A stretch of 35,255 bases of DNA, from contig JANXYD010000295.1 in NCBI GenBank assembly GCA_025350265.1, positions 1-35,255 of the forward strand, written 5' to 3'. The notes under the pieces are model-generated. The model saw only the letters and a program-made list of their open reading frames with translations, ran no database searches and had not been told where the DNA came from. Source of the stretch: Hyphomicrobiaceae bacterium (GTDB lineage Bacteria > Pseudomonadota > Alphaproteobacteria > Rhizobiales > Hyphomicrobiaceae). Shown here one piece after another: positions 1-9,233 of the stretch. The stretch's first letter is position 1. Each line of letters starts with the position of its first letter. Position numbers and translations under genes: made by a program.

Positions 1-266
1 TCAGGCGGGCAATGCGTTGGCGGCTGCGGCGTTCGCCATCGCGCTGGGGGAAGATCCGGCTGATGCCATTGCGGTGCTGGAAAGCCTGCAAGGTGTGTCG
101 GGCCGGTTGGAAGTGGTCGACCACCACCAGCCCGCCATCGCGCTCGCCGACCACTTCCAACCGGCCCGACACACCTTGCAGGCTTTCCAGCGCCGCAATG
201 GCATCAGCCGGATCTTCCCCCAGCGCGATGGCGAACGCCGCAGCCGCCAACGCATTGCCCGCCTGA
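1..266. repeat. Long near-perfect inverted repeat (arms 1-119 and 148-266, about 28-nt centre), probable fold-back chimera at contig end
   Basis: Reverse complement of 148-266 matches 1-119 with one mismatch (75 vs 192). The ORF track shows two nearly identical 84-aa ORFs on opposite strands (1..255 - and 12..266 +). A 12-bp palindrome GTGGTCGACCAC lies at 113-124. Confidence 0.95.
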
Positions 267-1159
267 TAATCCCCGATCAGATTGAGCCGCACCTTATGCT
301 GTTTGCCGCCATGCGCGATCGTCAAGCGCTGGCCGAAGCCCTCCGGCTCAGCGACCATCAATCGCAGCATCTCGCCATGCCTGCCGACCGTCAACACTTC
401 GAGTTTGCGCGCCTTCGCAGCCCCGATCGCGTCTTGCGAATAATCCGCGTCGGCATTGACGATCGCCGGCTGGCCCGGCTGCAGCAGCCGCGTGAACAGG
501 CTCAGCTTCGCCGACAGGTAATGCGGAATGTCCGGATGATAGTCGAGATGATCGCGCCCCAGGTTGAGAAACGCACCCGCAGCCAACCGCACCCCATCGA
601 GCCGGAACTGATCCAGCCCGTGCGACGAGGCTTCCATCGCCAGATGTGTCACGCCTTCGGCGGCCAACCCAGCCAGCATCTGATGCAGCGTCACCGGATC
701 CGGCGTGGTCAGCGAGCCGTACACGGCCCCACCCGGCTTGACGATGCCGATCGTCCCAAGCGACGCCGCTGCACGCCCGAGCGCCGAAAACACCTGTCGC
801 GTAAACTCCGCTACCGACGTCTTGCCGTTGGTGCCGGTGACAGCAACCACATACCGGGGCTGGGCTGGATAAAACCGCGTCGCGATCTGCGCCAGCGCCA
901 GCCGTGGCTCGGTGGCCGTCAGGACAGCCACCATGTCCGGCAATGCAGGCAATGGCCCTTGGCGCAGCAGCACCGCCTTCGCCCCGCGTGCCACCGCGTC
1001 GGCAATGAAACGGCTGCCGTCGGTGGTGGTGCCGGCCAGCGCGGCGAAGATCATGCCCGGCTGCACGTGACGACTGTCAGCGGTCACGCCGGTGACCGGC
1101 ATATCCGGGTCGCCCGCCGCGAGGGTCATGCCAGCGCTGATCACGTCCCTGATCCGCAT
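120..1159 (-). CDS. murE: UDP-N-acetylmuramoyl-tripeptide synthetase MurE, partial (C-terminal part lost at the fold-back junction)
   Basis: Minus-strand translation MRIRDVISAGMTLAAGDPDMPVTGVTADSRHVQPGMIFAALAGTTTDGSRFIADA...VVAVTGTNGKTSVAEFTRQ...GSLTTPDPVTLHQML...HLAMEASSHGLDQFRLDGV...FLNLGRDHLDYH...GRLEVVGERDGGLVVVD. Mur ligase P-loop GTNGKTS and the MurE motif EASSHGL are present. Confidence 0.88.
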
Positions 1160-1507
1160 CTGTTCCCGATTAAAGCTGCGGACGGCCACCAGCGCGGTCG
1201 TCCTCGTTCCACTCGCACCCGGTATTTGCCACGGCGGCGGACCCGCCACCGAACCACCGTTAACGTTTATTGCAACCGCTTGTATTGCGCGTCGCGCTAG
1301 AGGTCAAACAACCACCCGCAGCCCGCCCGCCAGCCACGCAGAATTAGGCTCGCAATCCCCGGCTTCAGTCATCGACGATTATTGATTGCACATCAATTTT
1401 TCGCAACCTGAAGTTAATCTCTTACGGACATAGTCACCGCAGTTCGGTTCGCTTTGGGCGAGCGTGGCTGAAGCCCGGCCATCGGCCGTCGCGAGGATCT
1501 CTGCGCT

Positions 1508-1879
1508 ATGGCAAAAAAACACGTTTTGATCGTCGATGACAGCGACGTTATTCGCCGCGTCACCAGATCCATGTTGTGGGCTTTGGAGTTCGATGCGTCG
1601 GAGGCCGAAAGCGGCCATGCCGCCATCGCGCGCTGTGGAGCAAACATGCCCGATGTCATTCTGCTGGACTGGTGCATGCCGGCGCTGAGCGGCCTTGAGA
1701 GCTTGCGCTCGCTGCGGCGTCTGCCCGGCGGCGCGGCTCCCGTCGTCATCTACTGCACCACGGAAAACGATTCAGACGACATCGAGCGCGCGCGCCAGGC
1801 CGGAGCCAATGGGGTGATCGTCAAGCCATTCGACCGCGAAGCATTGCGGTGCAAGCTGGTCGAGGTGGGCCTGATCTGA
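1508..1879 (+). CDS. Single-domain response regulator (CheY-like receiver)
   Basis: MAKKHVLIVDDSDVIRRVTRS...VILLDWCMPALSGLE...VVIYCTTEND...GANGVIVKPF: acidic pair, phospho-acceptor Asp, Thr and Lys all present; no output domain. Confidence 0.92.
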   Translation: MAKKHVLIVDDSDVIRRVTRSMLWALEFDASEAESGHAAIARCGANMPDVILLDWCMPALSGLESLRSLRRLPGGAAPVVIYCTTENDSDDIERARQAGANGVIVKPFDREALRCKLVEVGLI

Positions 1880-1881
1880 CC

Positions 1882-2832
1882 CTATGCACGCGGCTTGGGC
1901 GGCGGCCCCCGGACGGCGAGGGTAACGCCGGCCAGGATCAGCCCGAATCCGACCAGATGGTGCAAGCCCAGTTGCTCGCCCAGCAGCGTCGTGGCCAACA
2001 GCGCGCCGAACAGCGGCACCAGATGCAGAAACGATCCGGCGCGCGCGACGCCCAGCGTATCGATGCCGCGCCCCCAGCAAATGTAGGCGAGAATGCTCGA
2101 AATCACCGCCGCGTAGATTGCCGCACCGACCGTCATCACATCGAAGGCGAGTAACTCACCCTGCTCAAATTCGAGCGCTGCGAATGGCAGCGTCACCACC
2201 ACCGACGATACGGCGACGGCAAATAGGAAGCTCGACATGGCCATCGCCGGCTTCAACCGCAGGCACGCCGAATAAACCGCCCACAGCGCCATGTTCAAGA
2301 CGATGATCAAATCGCCGCCGTTGAAGGCAAAATTCCGCAGGATATCAACATCGAGCTTGCTGACGATAGCGACGACGCCCGACAGCGAGATGCAAATCCC
2401 GACGATCTGCACCCAACGTACCGCATCGCGGAAAATGACGAAACTGGCGAGCGCGATCAGTGCCGGGGCGACGGAATTCATGACGCCCATGTTGAGTGCG
2501 CCAGTGTACCTGAGGCCGACATACTGGAGCGCGCCGAAAAAGCCGCCGCCGACCGCGCCAAGAAACAGCAGTACCCGCCAATGGCGCGCGATGACCGGCC
2601 AATCCCGGCGCAAGGCCGGCCAGCCGAACAGCGCCGTGAGTGCCGCAACGATCACCCAGCGCGCCACGTTCAAGCTCCACGACGGGACGGCATGGCCGCC
2701 GATATAGCGGGCGATGATGTGATTGCCGGACCAACTCAACGCGGCAAGCGCAAGCAGCAGCGAGGCGACCAGCGTCGACGTTTTCGGGGTGGTCGCGGAC
2801 GCGCCACGGACGCTGCTTTCGACAAGGGTCAT
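1882..2832 (-). CDS. DMT superfamily (EamA) transporter
   Basis: MTLVESSVRGASATTPKTSTLVASLLLALAALSWSGNHIIARYIGG...; multiple hydrophobic segments, EamA-like. The start was set at the internal ATG rather than the extended 480-aa ORF, which runs into the SDR gene. Confidence 0.88.
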   Translation of the reverse strand: MTLVESSVRGASATTPKTSTLVASLLLALAALSWSGNHIIARYIGGHAVPSWSLNVARWVIVAALTALFGWPALRRDWPVIARHWRVLLFLGAVGGGFFGALQYVGLRYTGALNMGVMNSVAPALIALASFVIFRDAVRWVQIVGICISLSGVVAIVSKLDVDILRNFAFNGGDLIIVLNMALWAVYSACLRLKPAMAMSSFLFAVAVSSVVVTLPFAALEFEQGELLAFDVMTVGAAIYAAVISSILAYICWGRGIDTLGVARAGSFLHLVPLFGALLATTLLGEQLGLHHLVGFGLILAGVTLAVRGPPPKPRA

Positions 2833-2861
2833 CGGAATTCCAGGCCGGCAAAAGGGCGCAG

Positions 2862-3686
2862 TCAGCGCGTCGGATAAACGTTCGGCGAGGTCATCGCGGT
2901 GGTGCCTGCGTCGACCGGCAAGATGACGCCCGTGATCCAGCGCGCCGATCCCGACGCGAGAAAAACAACCGCCGCGCCGGTGTCCCAGCCGGTGCCTTCG
3001 GTCCGCAAGAGTGACCGCATCTTGCGCGCCTCGCGGACCTCGTCGCTCATGCCGTCGGCATACATCATCGGTGTGTAGAGCATTCCCGGACAAACGCAAT
3101 TGACACGGATGCCGTCGGCGGCGTGATGGGCCGCCATGGCACGCGTCATGTTGACGACGGCACCCTTGGAGACCGGATAGAGCAAATTCGGCGTGCCGCC
3201 ACGCAGTCCGGCGACCGATGCGACATTGACAATGGCGCCGGCTTTGCGTCTGGCCATTTCGGGGACGGCGAAACGCGCCATCAACATCATGCTGGTGACG
3301 TTGATGCGCAGGCCAAGATCCCATGCCGCGAGGTCCACCTGCGTAGCATCGCCGACGGGTCCACCGATGCCGACATTGTTGACGAGGATATCGAGGCGGC
3401 CGAAGCGCGCGACCGCGGCCTTGACGGCGCGCTCGCAGGCAGCGGCGTCGGTTACGTCGGCCTTCACGGTGATCGCTTCGCCGCCTTCCGCCTCGATCAT
3501 GACACGCGTGCGTGCGGCCCAGTCCTCGTTCTCGTCGATGAGCACGAGCTTCGCGCCGGCCTCGGCCAAGAGAATTGCGGACGCGCGACCATTGCCGATG
3601 CCTTCGGCGCGCGAACCGGCACCGGTGACGATGGCCACTTTGTCGCGCAATTCGGGCGCGATGCGGTCAGGATGGTTTTCGCTCAT
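2862..3686 (-). CDS. Short-chain dehydrogenase/reductase (SDR)
   Basis: VAIVTGAGSRAEGIGNG, DILVNNVGIGG, VNVASVAG, YPVSKGAVVNMTRAMA, RVNCVCPGM: classical SDR motifs. Confidence 0.93.
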   Translation of the reverse strand: MSENHPDRIAPELRDKVAIVTGAGSRAEGIGNGRASAILLAEAGAKLVLIDENEDWAARTRVMIEAEGGEAITVKADVTDAAACERAVKAAVARFGRLDILVNNVGIGGPVGDATQVDLAAWDLGLRINVTSMMLMARFAVPEMARRKAGAIVNVASVAGLRGGTPNLLYPVSKGAVVNMTRAMAAHHAADGIRVNCVCPGMLYTPMMYADGMSDEVREARKMRSLLRTEGTGWDTGAAVVFLASGSARWITGVILPVDAGTTAMTSPNVYPTR

Positions 3687-3820
3687 CGAACAATTTTCCT
3701 TGTTGATCGGTAAAATGCCCGTCGGCGGCTAAAGTAGTAAACGGCCGACGTCGGCGAGGTTCTGAAGGTGGGGTGAGTTGAAAAGTGCCGCGGCGATGCT
3801 CGTCGCGTGACGGCGGTCAT

Positions 3821-6544
3821 TCAACGCGTCCATGGTGCAGCAACCTCTGTCGCGATGCCGTAACGTTTGATGGCCTCGGCCAAAACCGATCGTTCGATGC
3901 GCCCCGCCCGCGCCAACGCATCAAGGGTCGCTAGCACGATATAATGGCGGTCGACCTCGAAGAAACCGCGCAGCGCCGCGCGCGTGTCGCTGCGGCCAAA
4001 ACCATCCGTTCCGAGAACGGTGTAGGGCGCTGAGAAGCACCCTGACACGAGTTGTGGCCAGGACCGCACGTAATCGCTGGCTGATATCACCGGCGCATCG
4101 CCCGGCAGGCAGCAGCCGATGTGGCTCTGGCGCGGCGGTTGGTCGGGATGCAGGCGGTTGTAACGCTCGACTTCGCGAGCGTCCCGGGCCAGTTCACTGA
4201 AACTGGTTGCGCTCCAGACCTCGCTGGCGATGAGCCAATCGTCACGCAACAATTCGGCCGCCGCCATCACCTCGCGGAGAATGGTGCCCGATCCCATCAA
4301 GCGCACGGGCGCACCGGTTTTGCAGCCGTCGACCACGTGGCTGGCAATGCGATAGAGGCCGCGGATCACATCGGCTTCGATGCCTGCGGGCAGCGACGGC
4401 TGGGCATAATTCTCGTTCATCAGCGTGACGTAATAAAACACGTCGCGCTGCTGTTCGAGCATCTCGCGCATGCCGTGATCCAGGATCACGGCGAATTCAC
4501 CAGCGAAACACGGATCGTAGGCGCGGCAGTTGGGGATCTGCGCCGCCTGCACGAGGCTCGAGCCGTCCTGATGCTGCAGCCCTTCGCCGCCCAGTGTCGT
4601 TCGCCCGGCCGTCGCGCCGAGCAGGAACCCGCGTGCGCGCTGGTCGGCCGCGGCCCAAATCAGGTCGCCGACGCGCTGGAAGCCGAACATCGAATAATAG
4701 ATGTAGAACGGCAGCATGGCGTGCGCGTGCACGGAATAACTCGTCGCCGCCGCGGTCCAACTGCTGACGGCACCAGCCTCGCTGATCCCTTCCTCCAGGA
4801 TCTGCCCGTCGGTGGCTTCGCGATAGCTCATCAGCGAGCCGATGTCTTCGGGCTCGTAGGTCTGCCCGGCGCACGAATAAATCCCCACCTGCCGGAACAG
4901 ATTGGCCATGCCGAACGTCCGCGCTTCGTCGGCGACGATCGGCACTACACGCGCACCGAGTTGTTTGTCCTTGAGCAGGCTCGTGAGCATCCGCACGAAG
5001 GCCATGGTGGTGCTCATCTGCTTACCGTCAGCCCTCAGCGCAAACCCGGCATAATCAGTCATCGCAGGCACCGCCACGCTTGCGGCTTTGCGGCGACGGC
5101 TCGGCATCGTGCCGCCGAGCGCTGCGCGCCGGGCGTGCAGATAACGCATTTCCGGACTATCATCGGCCGGTTTGAAAAACTCCAGTTCGGTTGCCTGGGC
5201 GTCCGTGAGCGGCAGGTTGAAACGGTTGCGAAACGCCAGCAGATCCTCGCGCTCCAATTTTTTCTGCTGATGCGTGGTCATGCGGCCCTGTCCCGCGCCG
5301 CCCATGCCGTAGCCTTTCTTGGTTTGGGCAAGGATCACTGTCGGCCGCCCGATCGTGTTGGCGGCAGCGTGGTAAGCTGCATGAATTTTTACCAGATCGT
5401 GCCCGCCGCGCTTCAGCCGGTCGATCTGCTCGTCGGTGAGGCCCTGCGCCAAGGCGGCGAGTTCGGGCGACTGGCCGAAAAAGTGGTCGCGATTATAGCG
5501 GCCGTCCTTGGCGGCGAAGGTCTGGAATTGCCCGTCCACTGTTGTCGAGAACGTGCGGGCGATCGCGCCTGTGGTGTCACGCGCGAAGAGGCCGTCCCAG
5601 TCCGATCCCCACACCAGTTTTATCACCCGCCAGCCCGCACCAGCAAACAGCGCTTCGAGTTCATCGATGATGCGGCCGTTGCCGCGCACGGGTCCGTCGA
5701 GGCGTTGCAGGTTGCAATTGACGACCCAAATCAGATTGTCGAGTTTCTCACGCGCCGCCAGCGTCAGCGCGCTCATGCTCTCGGGTTCGTCCATCTCGCC
5801 GTCGCCGAAAACGCCCCACACCTTGCGTCCGTCGGTATCGAGTTGGCGGCGGTCGCGCAGGTAACGCATGAAGCGGGCGTGATAGATGGAGCTGATCGGC
5901 CCGAGGCCCATGGACCCCGTGGGGAACTGCCAGAAATCCGGCATCAGCCATGGATGCGGATAGCTCGACAAGCCCTGCGCACCGACCTTGATCGCACCCA
6001 GCTCCTGGCGATAGTGGGCCAAATCGTTGGCACTCAAGCGACCCTCCAGGAACGCGCGTGCGTAAACGCCGGGTGCCGAATGGGGTTGATAGAAAACCAG
6101 ATCGCCATTGCCGGACGGTCCACCGGCGCGGAAGAAATGATTGAACCCCACCTCGAACAGGTCGGCGGCACTGGCATAGCTGGCGATATGTCCGCCGAGC
6201 TCGCCATAGGCTTTGTTGGCGCGCATGACCATGGCCAGGGCATTCCAGCGCATCAACGACGCGAGGCGCTCCTCCACCGCCAGATCGCCGGGGAAGGGCG
6301 GCTGTTGCGCCGGCGGAATTGTATTGACGTAGGGCGTGCCGTGCGCCGGTTCCCAGCCGATGGATGGATCACGCGCTGTGGCAGCCAGTGTATCCATGAT
6401 GGCCCGCACCCGCTCCGGACCGGCCGCCTGCAGCAGCGATTGCAGCGCCTCCAGCCACTCGGCGGTTTCCAGGGGGTCGGCGTCGTCGGCGGCCAATCCG
6501 CGCGCGACATGGTTGGGGTACGGTTGCATCGCCATGACTTTCAT
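3821..6544 (-). CDS. aceE: Pyruvate dehydrogenase E1 component, homodimeric type (AceE/MdeB-like)
   Basis: MKVMAMQPYPNHVARGLAADDADPLETAEWLEALQSLL...; TPP motif GDGEMDEPESMSALTLAAREKLDNLIWVVNCNLQRLDGPVRGN; FGFQRVGDLIWAAADQRARGFLLGATAGRTTLGGEGLQHQDGSS; VLGTDGFGRSDTRAALRGFFEVD. No E2/E3 gene adjacent. Confidence 0.92.
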   Translation of the reverse strand: MKVMAMQPYPNHVARGLAADDADPLETAEWLEALQSLLQAAGPERVRAIMDTLAATARDPSIGWEPAHGTPYVNTIPPAQQPPFPGDLAVEERLASLMRWNALAMVMRANKAYGELGGHIASYASAADLFEVGFNHFFRAGGPSGNGDLVFYQPHSAPGVYARAFLEGRLSANDLAHYRQELGAIKVGAQGLSSYPHPWLMPDFWQFPTGSMGLGPISSIYHARFMRYLRDRRQLDTDGRKVWGVFGDGEMDEPESMSALTLAAREKLDNLIWVVNCNLQRLDGPVRGNGRIIDELEALFAGAGWRVIKLVWGSDWDGLFARDTTGAIARTFSTTVDGQFQTFAAKDGRYNRDHFFGQSPELAALAQGLTDEQIDRLKRGGHDLVKIHAAYHAAANTIGRPTVILAQTKKGYGMGGAGQGRMTTHQQKKLEREDLLAFRNRFNLPLTDAQATELEFFKPADDSPEMRYLHARRAALGGTMPSRRRKAASVAVPAMTDYAGFALRADGKQMSTTMAFVRMLTSLLKDKQLGARVVPIVADEARTFGMANLFRQVGIYSCAGQTYEPEDIGSLMSYREATDGQILEEGISEAGAVSSWTAAATSYSVHAHAMLPFYIYYSMFGFQRVGDLIWAAADQRARGFLLGATAGRTTLGGEGLQHQDGSSLVQAAQIPNCRAYDPCFAGEFAVILDHGMREMLEQQRDVFYYVTLMNENYAQPSLPAGIEADVIRGLYRIASHVVDGCKTGAPVRLMGSGTILREVMAAAELLRDDWLIASEVWSATSFSELARDAREVERYNRLHPDQPPRQSHIGCCLPGDAPVISASDYVRSWPQLVSGCFSAPYTVLGTDGFGRSDTRAALRGFFEVDRHYIVLATLDALARAGRIERSVLAEAIKRYGIATEVAAPWTR

Positions 6545-6918
6545 GCGTCGGCCAGGATAAGAAATTAAAGTTGCCCTGCGGAGTAGCTCGCATGACGCCG
6601 CCGACTGGCAGCGCCACACCGCGACCAATGATGTCCGCGAGTGGAGGCGCAAGTGTCTCAGTTTGCAAACTGTTTGTCACCCCAAGCGGTGGCCCTGGTT
6701 CGAGCGCCGACGCCAATTTGGATACGAGCAGAGAATTATACAGCCGTGCCGAAGGCTCAAAAGCTGCCGGACAATTGTTGTGCAACCGTATTTTTTTGCA
6801 TTCAAAGAGTGAACTATTTAGTTCATTTGCTTTCGACGAACGTAATCGCATAGGCTAAGGAGGCGCAGCCCAAAGAAAACAAAGTAATGGGGCACAGGGG
6901 AAACTCAGGGAGTAGACA

Positions 6919-8061
6919 ATGTTACGTTCATTTACGCTGGCGGCGCTTGCCGTTACCGCGGGTGCTTGGGCCTGTGCGGCCAACGCTCAGGATATCGTCA
7001 AGATTCCAGGGGTGCTCGAATTATCCGGTGCCGGTGCAATTTCCGGCACCAACTACCGCGACGGTTTTCTGCTGGCGCTCGATGACATCAACGCGGCCGG
7101 CGGGGTACTCGGCAAGAAGCTGGCCCTGGAGACCGCCGACACCGCTTCCGATCCCGGCAAGGCCCGCGCCGCCGTGCAACGCGCTCTCGACGACAAGCCG
7201 GTGATGATCCTCGGGCCGGTTTTTTCTGGCTCGGTGAATGCTACTTTGCCGATGACCAATGAAGCCCAGGTCCCGCAGATCATCGGCGGCGAAGCGGCCA
7301 ACATCACCTCGCAGGGCTCCAAGTACATCTTCCGCACGTCGTTCGGCCAGAACGTGTCGATGCCGAAAATCGCCAACTACCTCCGCGACGGTGCCAAGGC
7401 GAAAAACGTGGCGATCATTTACGTCAACAACGACTTCGGCAAGGGTGGCCGCAACGCCATCATCAAGGAGTTGGAAACGCGCGGCATAAAGGTCGCAGCC
7501 GACATATCGATCGAGGCGGGCCAGGCAGACTTTGCCGCCGACGTCGTCAAGGTCAAGGGCTCCGGTGCCGACGCCATATTCGTTTACGTCAACGAAGAGG
7601 AAAGCGCACGCTTCCTGATCGAAGCACGCAAGCAGGGCGTCGACAAACCGCTGATTGGCGAAACGACGTTGCTCGGCCAGAAGGTCATTGATTTGGCCAA
7701 GGAAGCGGCCAACGGCGTCAAGGGCCATGTCGGCCTCACCATCGATGCGCCGGTGCCCGCCGTCGCTGACTATGCCAAGCGCTTCGAAGCCAAATACAAA
7801 TACAAGTCCGACCATAACGGCATGAAGGGCTATATCGCCGCGTATTTCTTCAAGACCGCCGCCGAAAAAGTCGGCAAGTTCGATCCGGTCGCCATTGCCG
7901 CAGCGATGCATGGTTTGACGATCACGCCGGACAAGGTGCCCGGCATTCTGATCGAAGCTTCGTGGGACGAAACCGGCGAGATCGATCGCGTGTCGTATCT
8001 GGCCGAAATCAAGGACGGCAAGCAGGTCATCACCGAAACGCTGCCTAAATTGAAGCCGTGA
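6919..8061 (+). CDS. ABC transporter substrate-binding protein (Leu/Ile/Val-binding type, Peripla_BP_6)
   Basis: Signal peptide MLRSFTLAALAVTAGAWACAANA; VLELSGAGAISGTNYRDGFLLALDDINAAGGVLGKKLALETADTASDPGKARAAVQRAL; upstream of livHMGF-like genes. Confidence 0.93.
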   Translation: MLRSFTLAALAVTAGAWACAANAQDIVKIPGVLELSGAGAISGTNYRDGFLLALDDINAAGGVLGKKLALETADTASDPGKARAAVQRALDDKPVMILGPVFSGSVNATLPMTNEAQVPQIIGGEAANITSQGSKYIFRTSFGQNVSMPKIANYLRDGAKAKNVAIIYVNNDFGKGGRNAIIKELETRGIKVAADISIEAGQADFAADVVKVKGSGADAIFVYVNEEESARFLIEARKQGVDKPLIGETTLLGQKVIDLAKEAANGVKGHVGLTIDAPVPAVADYAKRFEAKYKYKSDHNGMKGYIAAYFFKTAAEKVGKFDPVAIAAAMHGLTITPDKVPGILIEASWDETGEIDRVSYLAEIKDGKQVITETLPKLKP

Positions 8062-8336
8062 TTCAGGCGCGCGCCGGCGGATGACGCACCAGTCAAACGT
8101 CGGCGCGGATCCTTCAGCACAGCAGATTTGGCGAAGCTAGTGTTCCGGAACATTCAAACGGTAACGACTTTCGTCATGGCCGCCGTCGGTGCGGAGCACC
8201 GCGCTGCAGTGACGCTGCCATGACGACCTTTGAGTGTGATGTCCGGGACTAGCCACGGGCGGCGCGGCATCGCCGTTTATACTGGCTGAATTGGCCGGAC
8301 CAATCGTGACACGTGCGGCAACGCAGGGATGGTCAT

Positions 8337-9233
8337 ATGAACGATTTTATTCAGCTTATCATCGCAGGACTCGCCACGGGTTCGATCTACGCGTTGGCGG
8401 CGGTCGGCTTCACGCTGTTGTGGCAGACGTCGCAGACGATCAATTTCGCGCAGGGCGAGTTCGTCATGCTGCCGGCATTCTTTGCGCTGGCTGGGATGAA
8501 GTTTTTCGGGTTGCCGTTTCCGATCGCCGCGATCGCTGCAATCTTGCTGTCGATGCTGACGCTGGGCGTCCTGTTCAAAACCGTCGTCGTCGACCCGCTG
8601 CACAAGCAGGGCACGCTGCCGCTGGTAATCTCGACCATCGGCTTGGCGATCCTGCTGCGCGAAGGCGTGAAGGAGTTCTATTCGGCGGAGGCGCAGCGCT
8701 TTCCGTCGTTCTTTCCCAATATCAATATCGGCACCTCCGCCGCCAATGGCGGCAGTGGCTTTAACGTCTCGGCCGATCAGATCGGCGTGCTGATTGTCGC
8801 CACCGCCACAATCCTGCTGCTGTCGTGGTTTTTGGCGTCAACCAAGACCGGCCGCCAGATGCAGGCGACAGCGCAGAACCCGACGGTCGCCCGCATCCTC
8901 GGCGTCAACGTCGAGCGCATGGTGATGTACACCTTCCTCATCAATGGCGCGCTGGCGGCGATCGCGTCGCTATTGATCTCGCCGATCTATCTGGCGAAAT
9001 TTTCAAGCGGCGAAACGCTGGGGCTGGTGGCGTTCGTGGCCGCCATCGTCGGCGGCTTCAACCAAGTGCGCGGTGCCATCGTCGGTGGCTTTCTGGTTGG
9101 CATCATCGACAATCTCGTGGCTGCCTATATTTCCACGTCGTATCGGCAGGCGGTGCCGCTGGCGCTGTTGGTGATGATCATCCTGCTCAGGCCGCAGGGG
9201 TTGTTGGGTCGTGCCGAGGAGCGCGCGGTATGA
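8337..9233 (+). CDS. livH: Branched-chain amino-acid-type ABC transporter permease (LivH)
   Basis: MNDFIQLIIAGLATGSIYALAAVGFTLLWQTSQTINFAQGEFVML...; LivH signature GSIYALAAVGFTL; stop overlaps the next gene (ATGA). Confidence 0.93.
   Translation: MNDFIQLIIAGLATGSIYALAAVGFTLLWQTSQTINFAQGEFVMLPAFFALAGMKFFGLPFPIAAIAAILLSMLTLGVLFKTVVVDPLHKQGTLPLVISTIGLAILLREGVKEFYSAEAQRFPSFFPNINIGTSAANGGSGFNVSADQIGVLIVATATILLLSWFLASTKTGRQMQATAQNPTVARILGVNVERMVMYTFLINGALAAIASLLISPIYLAKFSSGETLGLVAFVAAIVGGFNQVRGAIVGGFLVGIIDNLVAAYISTSYRQAVPLALLVMIILLRPQGLLGRAEERAV

Noticed and set aside
17-1300. 427-aa + strand ORF
   Set aside because: Antisense shadow of murE; R/H/Q-rich composition with no recognisable domain, while the minus strand gives clear MurE motifs.
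1882-3324. 480-aa form of the DMT transporter ORF
   Set aside because: The N-terminal extension overlaps the SDR gene out of frame; the natural ATG at 2832 gives a normal-sized EamA protein.
4121-6568. 815-aa + strand ORF opposite aceE
   Set aside because: Very long but a GC-driven shadow ORF; no family features, and the minus strand has full AceE motifs.
7021-7911. 296-aa - strand ORF opposite the Liv binding protein
   Set aside because: Antisense shadow with low-complexity composition; the + strand frame is a clear periplasmic binding protein.
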